Assembly: GCF_001422045.1 (NCBI RefSeq)
Contig: NZ_LMLW01000012.1
Span: forward strand, 153,118 to 217,117
Length of the DNA stretch: 64,000 nt
Direction: 5' to 3'
Origin: Sphingomonas sp. Leaf242
GTDB taxonomy: Bacteria > Pseudomonadota > Alphaproteobacteria > Sphingomonadales > Sphingomonadaceae
This document shows positions 9,880 through 17,617 of the stretch, in pieces. How positions within the stretch are numbered: position 1 is the stretch's first letter; every line of letters begins with the position of its first letter. The position numbers were made by a program, and so were the translations under genes. The notes under the pieces are model-generated. The model was not told the DNA's origin. It searched no databases and saw nothing but the letters and a program-made list of their open reading frames with translations.

Positions 9880-10028
9880 TGCCGCCGACCGTCCGTCACT
9901 CTGTGCTAACGGACTGGGAGGCCTATGCCGCCTCTGTTGAGGAGACCTTTGGCGAGCCAAGCAAAGTCGATCACTTCCAGGCGATGGCCGAGGTGCCGGG
10001 TGTATTCGCCTCGGTTTTCAGCGACTGA
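9879..10028 (+). CDS. Small translationally coupled ORF (49 aa)
   Basis: The ATG overlaps the stop codon of the preceding gene by one base (TGATG), the layout of stop-start coupling. The frame encodes 49 residues with a protein-like composition (start MPPTVRHSVLTDWEAYAASV, end GVFASVFSD) and ends at TGA 10026-10028. No family is recognised. It could be a small partner or antidote-like protein of the upstream membrane/winged-helix protein, or the N-terminal remnant of a longer gene. The next 209 bases hold no clear continuation. Confidence 0.45.
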   Translation: MPPTVRHSVLTDWEAYAASVEETFGEPSKVDHFQAMAEVPGVFASVFSD

Positions 10029-10237
10029 AGCGCGATCTCGCTGGACAGCCCTAGCTTGCCGGGGAAAACGATTCAGCCAGACTGACCGCGCGGCTTGGCT
10101 CAGGCTCCGACCCCGCGCCAGCAATCCCCCGGTTGTGCCGTGTGGTGACGTCGGTCATTCTAGGCTGGTGCCTGCGTCTTGCCCTGCCCCATCCGAGCTC
10201 CGCGGTGCTGCTTATCACACGCAGAACGGATCCACCT

Positions 10238-11377
10238 ATGCCGGCTGAATCTGAATCGGACTTTGAAGCGGCCGACGCGTTCGCCGACAGGATTGCCGCG
10301 CAATTTGCACCCGTGCTCATCGACGATACCGATTCGATGGGGGTGCGTGACCTGATGCTGGCGCGCCATGCCCGCTACGGTGTCCCGGTCGATCCGACTC
10401 GCCTTGACCAAGTCAATCGCGGCGACGGTCTGGTCGAGCTGGTGCACGGCTTTTATGCCGATCTGCTCGCTCATGCCCCCAAGGCGCTGCAGGAATTTTG
10501 CGCGGACCATGTCCGTGTGCGTGGCGTTCCATCTTTCGCGATCGAAGGCGCCGTCTATTTTTCGGGCGACGGCAATTACGTCGTGATCGTCACCACCTCG
10601 CTGATGACGTTCCTCAACAAGATCAAGAAATTCATCTTTGTCGAGCGCGACCCAAGCGTGATTGAATATTGCAATCGCTATCCTGCCGAAGCGCTGACGC
10701 CCGAGCTGCTGCGAGCCATGCGCGATGAAATCGTTACAAACTTCCGCGAGGGCGAACCGCGCGGGCCGTTGCTCATGCTCAATTATGATCGAGCAGCGGT
10801 GGTCAACGTCATGCTCAACATCCAGGAGACCTTCATCGTCGCGCATGAGATCGGCCATCTGCTCTCCGATTTCATGCTCAAGGGCACGCTTGCCAAAGGC
10901 CTGCACGAAAGCTTTGGATCGGATGTCCATCGATCGGAATATCTTGCCGATATGTTCGGGTTCGCACTCGTCATCAAGCGCTCGATCGCCGACCTGCCGC
11001 CGCCTTCGGATCCTGAGCTCGACCGCCAGATCGCCATTGCCACCGAGAAAAACCGCATCTCGTCGATTTGCGAATTCTTCGAGATTCTCGAGCTTGCCTT
11101 CCCCGAAGCCACGCCTTCGCATCCGGCGCCGGTCGATCGCGCCGCCAACATTCTGGCGACCTTCTACGGCGAGCATTTCGGCGCGCATTACAATGCCGTT
11201 CGCGCGGGGGAAATCGCACATTTCAGCTGGGCGCCGCTGCTGGCGGAAGGGCTTCGCCCGTCATTCATGGCGAAGCTGTGCATGGATATGCTCGCTAACG
11301 ACCAGGGATTTCGGCAGCTGATCGCACTCGCCGAAACCCAGGGACCGGACGCGCTGCGGATTCGAACGGGCCGTTGA
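10238..11377 (+). CDS. HExxH zinc metallopeptidase-like protein
   Basis: A 379-residue soluble protein with a gluzincin signature: His203-Glu204-x2-His207 in VAHEIGHLLSDF and a downstream Glu234 in SEYLADMFGF. This ExxAD pattern supplies the third zinc ligand in M48-like and ImmA/IrrE-like peptidases. The ATG at 10238 is preferred over an upstream TTG in the same frame because the extra 35 residues look non-coding. The family is not otherwise recognised. ImmA-type peptidases cleave repressors, so cleavage of a DNA-bound or membrane partner such as the upstream winged-helix protein is possible; this is inference. It lies 75 bases before the RusA-like gene and is probably in the same operon. 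Confidence 0.7.
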   Translation: MPAESESDFEAADAFADRIAAQFAPVLIDDTDSMGVRDLMLARHARYGVPVDPTRLDQVNRGDGLVELVHGFYADLLAHAPKALQEFCADHVRVRGVPSFAIEGAVYFSGDGNYVVIVTTSLMTFLNKIKKFIFVERDPSVIEYCNRYPAEALTPELLRAMRDEIVTNFREGEPRGPLLMLNYDRAAVVNVMLNIQETFIVAHEIGHLLSDFMLKGTLAKGLHESFGSDVHRSEYLADMFGFALVIKRSIADLPPPSDPELDRQIAIATEKNRISSICEFFEILELAFPEATPSHPAPVDRAANILATFYGEHFGAHYNAVRAGEIAHFSWAPLLAEGLRPSFMAKLCMDMLANDQGFRQLIALAETQGPDALRIRTGR

Positions 11378-11452
11378 CCAGTGGTCCCTACCGGCCACGT
11401 GGGCAGCTGCTGCGTCGGCCCACCCAGCCAACTAGATTGAAGGACTGCGCGG

Positions 11453-12292
11453 ATGACCGACGAGATGCCGTTTGATGGACAGTTGCGGCGCGAACGCGCG
11501 GGCGCGAATGTAGGCCTCAACCCGATGTTCGGAGAATGGCAGCACCGGTTCGATTTCGCACCGGTGCCGTATGGCAATGGCGCGGCGCAGCGCGGCGATT
11601 TCAGGGCAGCGATCCAGGCCGAACTCACCAACCAGTGGCTTTATTCAAACGAGATTCACCTCTCGATCACGCTGCATGTTGATGTCCAGACGGTCCTCGA
11701 GACCGACGAGACCGCGGATCTCGATAATTACGCCAAGTCGATCCTAGACGGTCTCAAGGGACCCAACGGGATCATGATCGACGATACCCAGGTCCAGTCG
11801 CTCGCGATCCATTGGATCGATGGATATGGCAGCCCATCCTTCACCGTGGAAACAAAGGGCTCGCCCGACGAATTCGTGCTAAAACCGCAGGTGTTTTACG
11901 AGATGCCAGACGGCCTGTGGTACCCGCATGGCCGACGGCTGTGGAGCGAGGGCGGTGCGGCCCCGACCTCGGACTTCAACCATTATGCCGGACTCTCGAT
12001 CATGGAGCTGATGAGTTCGACCAAAACGCGCGCGCGCGCCGAGTTGCGGAAAGGGGGTGCCGACCGGCTGCGGGCCTATCAACAGGGCCGCTATGTCACG
12101 TCAATTGCCCGCGGCTTCCATCGCAGTCGGATCGAGGATGGGTTTGAGATGCACGGCCGTCGCGCCTGGCAAGCCGAACGGCAGCGATGGCTTGCTGAGA
12201 ATGGCGAAGCGTTCGCCGCAATCGAGAAAATACTGAAAGACGCGCGCGCCGCGCACGACAAATTCATTGCCGTGCTCGCCAGTTTCGGCTGA
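11453..12292 (+). CDS. RusA-like resolvase-fold protein
   Basis: A 279-residue protein carrying the active-site pattern of RusA Holliday-junction resolvases: Asp89-x-Asp91-Asn92-x2-Lys95, then ILDGLKG, then Ile-Asp110-Asp111 followed by QVQ. The spacing from the first Asp to Asp110 is 21 residues, as between Asp70 and Asp91 in E. coli RusA as I recall it. RusA enzymes are usually about 120 residues, so the extra N-terminal 65 and C-terminal 150 residues are unusual. The C-terminal part is Arg-rich and helical and may bind DNA. It sits between the HExxH gene and the PIN gene on the same strand, not in a visible prophage. Nuclease activity on branched DNA is likely by family; the biological role is unknown. 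Confidence 0.7.
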   Translation: MTDEMPFDGQLRRERAGANVGLNPMFGEWQHRFDFAPVPYGNGAAQRGDFRAAIQAELTNQWLYSNEIHLSITLHVDVQTVLETDETADLDNYAKSILDGLKGPNGIMIDDTQVQSLAIHWIDGYGSPSFTVETKGSPDEFVLKPQVFYEMPDGLWYPHGRRLWSEGGAAPTSDFNHYAGLSIMELMSSTKTRARAELRKGGADRLRAYQQGRYVTSIARGFHRSRIEDGFEMHGRRAWQAERQRWLAENGEAFAAIEKILKDARAAHDKFIAVLASFG

Positions 12293-12379
12293 GTCGCGGC
12301 CGAAGTTTGTAACGCCAAGGGCATCGCGCCCCTGCGGTAAAGGCGTTCACCTTTGACCTGTTGCCCCTATATTGTTGCA

Positions 12380-13915
12380 ATGGACGACTCACCGGATCGA
12401 ATAGAAGGCGAACTGCTCCGGGTTGTTCCGGACGCCAACGTGCTCGTGCACGGCCGCTCGCTGGTCGACCAGCCTTGGCACGTCCTAGGCCGGGATCCGA
12501 TCGAGATCGTGCTCATCCCGCCGGTTATTCGCGAGCTGGATAAGCTCAAGGTCCAGACGGGCCGACCCAACAAGGTCGCGCGGGCCCTCAGCAGCGATGT
12601 CCGGGGGTTGCTGAAAGAGCCTGACCGCACAGCAATGGTGCGGCGATCAGGACCCGCTGTCACCAAGCGGGTCGAACTGCGCAAGGTCACCACCGCTGTT
12701 GTTGACGGTCTGGACCTAGGTCATGCCGACCAAGCGCTGATTAATTATGCGCTGCACCTGCAAGCCGATGGGCAGGACATCCTGCTTCTGACCGACGACA
12801 CAATCTGCGCCACGACCGCCGAGGAGTTCGGTTTGCCGGTCCTGCTGATCGACGATGATTGGCTTCGCGACGCTGAACCCGATGAGGCGTCGAAGGAAAA
12901 TCTTCGGCTTGCGGCTGAAAACCGACGGCTCAAGGCCGCCGAACCGCAGGTGGCGCTGTCCTTCGTCGGAATGGATGGCGCGGTTCTCTCTACGTTCGAA
13001 GCGGAGATCGTTCGTTGGCCGGCACTCACCTCCATTGAGACCGATGCGCTGATGACGGAAGTGGCGAATTTCTGCCCGCCGGCGAGTTCATTTGAACCCC
13101 TGAAGCCGCGCGCGACCGATGCGTTGCGAGGGATTGGCGCGACGCAGCGCTTCGGCCATCTCGCGTCGCTCCAACCCCGCACGGTCTACGAGCCAGCAAC
13201 AGAGGAAGAAATCGAGGACTATCGGACCCAGAAATATCCCGACTGGCTTGAGGAAGTGCGCACCGCGCTCGGCTCGTTGCACAACACGCTTCAGGCGCGC
13301 TCCGAGCCGCCATGGGTGCTTGCGGTCGCTGCTAATAAGGGCACGCGCCCGGCGCAGGATACATTGTTGAGTATGGTCGGCAGGGGGAACTTTGCCATCA
13401 GGGATGAGGATGTGCCTGCTGGGGAGGACGATGATGGCGATAAATCGGCGCCAGTTACAGCCCCTTATGCATTGCCGTTGCCACCAAATCCGCCGCGGGG
13501 CCGAACGCGAACGATGGGCGCACTCGGCCGGCGATCGGCATTTGGCGCGGATGCGATCGGTCGCATGGTCCACCACCCGCTTCATCTGCCGACGTTCTCC
13601 GCGCCAAAGCCGCGTGACAGCGATGCCTTCTACTGGCGCGAGGGCCGCGATGGCTGGGTGGACCAAATGCAACTGGAATGTGCTTCGTGGCGCCACGGTC
13701 AGGATGAAGTGGTATCCAAGCTGGCGATTAGTCCCGATGGATTGGAACCCTGTTCAGGGGCAATCGAACTCTCGGTCCATGCCTCGAACCTTTCCGATCC
13801 CGCACTTGTTCGCCTGCCAGTGCGTATTACGGTGACCGACGGCGATACGCTGGTACGGGCTCAATCGCTTATTGCGGTGCTGGCGCGAGCCGTTGGCGGC
13901 CATGGCCGGCTCTAG
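12380..13915 (+). CDS. PIN-domain nuclease-like protein
   Basis: A 511-residue protein with an N-terminal PIN domain. The acidic residues expected for metal binding can be read as Asp18 (VVPDANVLVH), Glu52 (PPVIRELDKLK), Asp117 (LGHADQALINYA) and Asp139/Asp140 (ILLLTDDTICA). PIN domains cut single-stranded RNA, as in VapC toxins. Here about 360 further residues of unknown fold follow, with a low-complexity Pro/Asp-rich linker around residues 350-385. No VapB-like antitoxin gene is visible beside it. ATG 12380 is preferred over an in-frame TTG nine codons upstream. It is the last gene of the four-protein cassette; a role as an RNA-cutting effector is inferred. Confidence 0.75.
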   Translation: MDDSPDRIEGELLRVVPDANVLVHGRSLVDQPWHVLGRDPIEIVLIPPVIRELDKLKVQTGRPNKVARALSSDVRGLLKEPDRTAMVRRSGPAVTKRVELRKVTTAVVDGLDLGHADQALINYALHLQADGQDILLLTDDTICATTAEEFGLPVLLIDDDWLRDAEPDEASKENLRLAAENRRLKAAEPQVALSFVGMDGAVLSTFEAEIVRWPALTSIETDALMTEVANFCPPASSFEPLKPRATDALRGIGATQRFGHLASLQPRTVYEPATEEEIEDYRTQKYPDWLEEVRTALGSLHNTLQARSEPPWVLAVAANKGTRPAQDTLLSMVGRGNFAIRDEDVPAGEDDDGDKSAPVTAPYALPLPPNPPRGRTRTMGALGRRSAFGADAIGRMVHHPLHLPTFSAPKPRDSDAFYWREGRDGWVDQMQLECASWRHGQDEVVSKLAISPDGLEPCSGAIELSVHASNLSDPALVRLPVRITVTDGDTLVRAQSLIAVLARAVGGHGRL

Positions 13916-14388
13916 CGTGAACGAGGATTTCTACATGAACACGAGTACGCCGCGTATTAGCTGATACAGTCGCGACGTGGGAAACTGTAAATAGCGATCC
14001 ATGTGCTTGCGATGGCCCCCAGCGGCGACCAGATGGCGCGGCAGCGTGCGCGCGGTGACCTGCCCCCTGTTTCTTCATCTACTTGGACCGAGAGACCGCC
14101 CCTTGAAGTGAGGGTCCCCCTGTGCCGCTTTCTAAACGAGCGGCGGTTCACCACGGTCCAACGCCCGAAAGCAGCCATTCCGGTTTCCACCAGAATTACC
14201 CTGGGAGCAGTCGGGTAACCCGCGATCAATTACCTCTTGACGTAAACCTACCGGGAAAACACATTAGTGGCACGGTGTGTGCTTTCACATTGTCGAATCG
14301 ACGCATTTGGGAACTAGCGCTGGCTGATCTCCGCCTTCGCGTCGAAACGTAAAGGCGGGGATCGGTCAGCGGCGACTGCGAGAAATCG
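13916..14388. other. Gene-free stretch, possible old IS end
   Basis: No gene is supported in these 473 bases. From about 14058 the sequence TGACCTGCCCCCTGTTTCTT resembles the terminal repeats of some IS3-family elements, but no transposase or second end is seen, so it may be a scrap left by an excised or deleted element. GC falls towards the next gene. Confidence 0.3.
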
Positions 14389-15057
14389 ATGACGTATACT
14401 AAAGATCCCGTTGGTGCGGCAGAGTGCGCCTCCCACCGGTCCGAGATGCCCTCGTCGTCATGCGACGAGTTCGTCTCACGCACTCGCGATGAGACTAACA
14501 ATCTGCCGACAGAACCGTCTGTGGCAGGCCCTCAGTCGTGGCTGTCTGATTCGTTAAACCTTTCAGATAAGTTGGTGGCCGCGATTGCCACCAATTTCAA
14601 AGATGACCACGAGGGGTTCGGCAATGTAGTTGCGCAACTCCTTGAGGAGCGAGCAGGTCTAAGGCGTGGTCCCACCTGGGACAACGCACGTCGCCGCCTC
14701 CAGAATGCTAATCTACGCACGACCTACCCCGACGAGCGCGCGACCACGTTGAACAAGCAAATTCTTGAATACCGCAAGCTTCTCGTCGCCGACATGCCAC
14801 AAGTAATCGAGACCGCTCTCAAGCTCAATATGGCCACGGCCGAGCTAGCTCGCACCGAAGAACTTAAGAGACAAATTAAGGAGGATCGCGAATATTTCGA
14901 AAAAAACAACGTCTATCCCGAAACAGTTCAAGCCATAAATAGGCTCTACTCCGAACATCGAATCTCTCGCCATCATTGGGCAACGGCGACGGATGATCAA
15001 CTGCAGGCAATCGCCGAAATCTTGCGCGCCCGTCGAGACACGGGAGAGGCGGCGTGA
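14389..15057 (+). CDS. Unknown protein, first of overlapping pair
   Basis: A 222-residue soluble protein of no recognised family. The first 45 residues are Ser/Thr/Glu-rich and probably disordered, so a later start such as the Met at codon 20 is possible. The rest is helical and strongly charged, with a likely coiled coil around residues 125-170 (ELARTEELKRQIKEDREYFE). Base composition is visibly poorer in GC than the chromosomal genes. It ends in a four-base overlap with the next gene (GTGA), so the two are translationally coupled and the products may form a complex. Confidence 0.6.
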   Translation: MTYTKDPVGAAECASHRSEMPSSSCDEFVSRTRDETNNLPTEPSVAGPQSWLSDSLNLSDKLVAAIATNFKDDHEGFGNVVAQLLEERAGLRRGPTWDNARRRLQNANLRTTYPDERATTLNKQILEYRKLLVADMPQVIETALKLNMATAELARTEELKRQIKEDREYFEKNNVYPETVQAINRLYSEHRISRHHWATATDDQLQAIAEILRARRDTGEAA

Positions 15058-16385
15058 GTTTGGATCAATTGCTTACGCCTGAGCACCTTTCCCTTCTGAC
15101 GCGATTGCTGGAATTGCGCGACAGTAACGGCAGATTAGTAATCAGCGCTGAAGACATGTCGCTACGCATCGCAAAGGGACTGGTCACCGATGAAGGAAGA
15201 TTGAGCGCTGGCACCAAAGCTAAATTGGAAGGTGATCCATCATTCGGACGAGCTCAGCTCATATCCGCGCTTGCCTCCGCCCTCGTTGGGTCAGAGCCGG
15301 TAGCCGAAGCCTGGATTGAAGCTGCAGCGGGCGGCTTTGCGGCGTTCAAACCCGTGACGTATGCTGGGGCCGGGAAGACAAAAGGTAGCCCTGGAGTCTT
15401 CCTGCAGCGGATGCTCGCGGACTCTCGCAACACAGCGAATACTTCTACCGCGTCGTCGACACCCAGTCTCGCCAAGCGGAGCGAGTTGAGCATTCTGATT
15501 GTCACTCTTCTAATCAGAGAGCTAAAGAAGGCGACCGCTTCCAAGCTCGCCCTAGGCCCTGCATGGCCGGTGATGATGGCGGTGGATCGCCTGCCCAAAT
15601 CCGATCAGCGCAGGATCGATGCACTGGCCAACGACGAATCTTTCCTGGCGGCGATCGGGCAAGCAGTAGCCGGTGTCGTGAAGGATTTTGCCTCTAGGTC
15701 CGTCGCAGAGCGAACGAACGACGAGATCAACACCACTCTTCCTACCGCTACTAATATCGAAGCGTTTTTTGCGGACCGTGAGCAGGCCAAGCTAGACATT
15801 GTCAAAGAAAGCATCGCCTCATTCGAGAGAGCGGGCGGCCCGCTGGCAAATTCTTCGGACATTATGATCAATAATTTACTAAGTAAAATGGCCGATCGGA
15901 TCGAGTATAGTCATATTGATGACGATATAACGGAGGCGACAGCTTATCTGAATTTCGATTGGAAATCGGCTGATCCGCAAACCCTTGAAAGGCAACTCAA
16001 ACTAGCGGCGTTTCTCATGCCATCCTTGGCTCGGAATGTGCCGTCAAAGCATAGATTGTCCCGCGTCCTCCCATGGGCAAGGTCGATGATCCGCTGGCCA
16101 CAAATTGTAGGTGTGGAACGCGCTGATCACGTCGCATCTGCACTGTTTAAAAGTATCACCAATTTCGTCCTTCATAGCGGACCACCGCCACCTGATACGC
16201 CACTAGAACACTATAGTTTTTTTGAAATCGCCGCTTGTTTTTACAGCTTACAGCCGCCCGAACAGTGGCGAGCGCGAGAGCTATGGGGTCCGCTGGGTGC
16301 CACAGTGTTCGGACAGGACCCCAATGCAGACCTATGGATACGAGCTATGGCCAACGAGGGCATCTCGGCCTTTGATATCGATTGA
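15054..16385 (+). CDS. Unknown protein, second of overlapping pair
   Basis: A 443-residue protein starting at GTG 15054 inside the stop of the previous gene. It is rich in Ala, Leu and Ser and appears helical throughout, with no membrane segment, P-loop or nuclease motif that I can see. The codon use is AT-richer than the surroundings, especially at 15770-16240, which points to horizontal transfer. The stop lies only 22 bases before the left end of the IS element. It probably works with the preceding coiled-coil protein. The position in a defence-like island makes a defence role possible but unproven. Confidence 0.6.
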   Translation: MSLDQLLTPEHLSLLTRLLELRDSNGRLVISAEDMSLRIAKGLVTDEGRLSAGTKAKLEGDPSFGRAQLISALASALVGSEPVAEAWIEAAAGGFAAFKPVTYAGAGKTKGSPGVFLQRMLADSRNTANTSTASSTPSLAKRSELSILIVTLLIRELKKATASKLALGPAWPVMMAVDRLPKSDQRRIDALANDESFLAAIGQAVAGVVKDFASRSVAERTNDEINTTLPTATNIEAFFADREQAKLDIVKESIASFERAGGPLANSSDIMINNLLSKMADRIEYSHIDDDITEATAYLNFDWKSADPQTLERQLKLAAFLMPSLARNVPSKHRLSRVLPWARSMIRWPQIVGVERADHVASALFKSITNFVLHSGPPPPDTPLEHYSFFEIAACFYSLQPPEQWRARELWGPLGATVFGQDPNADLWIRAMANEGISAFDID

Positions 16386-16407
16386 CCTATTACTCGTGGT
16401 TACCAGG

Positions 16408-16434
16408 TGAATAGCCCCTAGTTTTCTAGACGCC
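16408..16434 (+). repeat. IS3-type terminal inverted repeat, left
   Basis: TGAATAGCCCCTAG opens the element. The 27 bases match the complement of 17591-17617 at all but four positions. Confidence 0.8.
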
Positions 16435-17558
16435 TTGAGCCGTCAAAGCCTGCTGCCGTTCGAACTCGACGGGCGACAGCACCCCGTTCCTGACATGCTT
16501 ACGGATCGGGTTGTAAAATATCTCGATGTAATCGAACACGTCCCGCCGGGCTTCTTCGCGCGTTTTATAGGTGCGTCACCGGATGCGCTCACGCTTAAAA
16601 AGATTGAAGAAGCTCTTAGGGACGGCGTTAGCGTGGCAGTTTCCCCGCCAACTCATGGAGTGTTCCAGATTGTGGGCCCGGGTGAAGGCAGACCAGTCTA
16701 TACTGGTGAACTGCGAACCCTGATCCGAATGGATCAGCACGCGGTTCTTCGGCTTACGCCGCCAGACCGCCATGTGCAGGGCCTGCAAAACTACATTCGG
16801 TTGTCTGACTACTTTGCAACGACCATCCCACCACGCGACGGGAGTAGAGGTCGAGTACGACCGCCAGATAGGCGAAGCCCTCCATCGTGCGGATATAAGT
16901 GATGTCCGTCACCCAGGCTCTGTTAGCCCTGCGGCACGTCGAACTGGCGATCCAAAGTGTTGGCAGCAACGGCCGAAGGCCTTCCTCCTGACCTGCCTGG
17001 ACGCCGCTTGTAGCCGATCTGCGCCTTAATGGTCAGGCGGGCAACGCGATGGGGACAACAGGCCTCGCCCTGATCGAGCAGATCGTCGTGCAACTTGCGA
17101 TACCCATAAACCTTGCCGCTGTCGCTCCAGGCCTGCCGGATCAATGCAATCTGCCGAGCATCTTCTTGCGCTCAGCGGCTCAGCGGCGCTTTGCGCCAGG
17201 CATAGAAACCGCTGGGCTGGATCGCCAGGCAGCGGCACATTGCGCGGACGCCAAACTGGTTCTGATGCTCCGCGACAAAGGCGAATCTTACTTGGCATGC
17301 CTGGCGAAAATACGCGGTGGCTCCTTTTAAGATGTCTCGGTCCTCGGTCACCCGAGTCAACTCGCGCTTCAGCTGGCGGATCTTGGCGTCCTTATTGGCA
17401 TCGCCCGACGCCACCTTCGCAAACTGCTTCTTCCACGCATACAGCGAGTGCGGGCTGACGCCGGGGCGCTGCGAAACCTCCGCTACCGGGTAACCCCGCT
17501 CCGTGATCTGCACCACCGCGTCACCCTTGAACTCATCGCTGAAATTGGGCCTCCCCAT
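16426..17558 (-). pseudogene. IS3-family transposase OrfA/OrfB, broken
   Basis: Read from 17558 leftward, the first frame gives OrfA (MGRPNFSDEFKGDAVVQITE onward), an HTH protein with a leucine-rich coiled coil. It then runs without a separate start into the beginning of OrfB. OrfB fragments occur in shifted frames: the HTH_21-like part near 17144-16923 (VYGYRKLHDDLLDQGEACCP), the rve integrase core with the first Asp in WVTDITYIRT, the second Asp in IHSDQGSQFTS, and the final part VEFERQQALTAQG ending at TAG 16426. At least three frame breaks separate them. The third catalytic residue is Lys in NAVPKSFFNLF where an active relative has Glu, so catalysis is lost as well. Confidence 0.85.
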
Positions 17559-17590
17559 CGTCGCCTCCTGCCCTCAAAATCAGGATTGAA

Positions 17591-17617
17591 GGCTTCCAGA
17601 AATCTAGGGGCAATTCA
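17591..17617 (-). repeat. IS3-type terminal inverted repeat, right
   Basis: The complement begins TGAATTGCCCCTAG, matching the left end. OrfA starts 33 bases inside it. Confidence 0.8.

Larger units (their letters stand above)
16408..17617 (-). mobile_element. Decayed IS3-family insertion sequence
   Basis: A 1210-base element bounded by 27-base inverted repeats that begin TG and end CA, as in IS3-family elements. The length fits the family. The transposase on the minus strand is broken in several places and has lost its catalytic Glu. Flanking bases (AGG on the left, ATT on the right) show no target duplication, which suggests recombination or deletion next to the element after insertion. 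It cannot move by itself. Confidence 0.85.

Noticed and set aside
10133..10237. TTG-started extension of the HExxH gene
   Set aside because: The added 35 residues (Cys/Pro/Arg-rich) do not resemble coding sequence, and ATG 10238 is available.
14058..14110. IS3-like end without an element
   Set aside because: Only one possible end is visible and no transposase accompanies it; kept as a remark, not as a mobile element.
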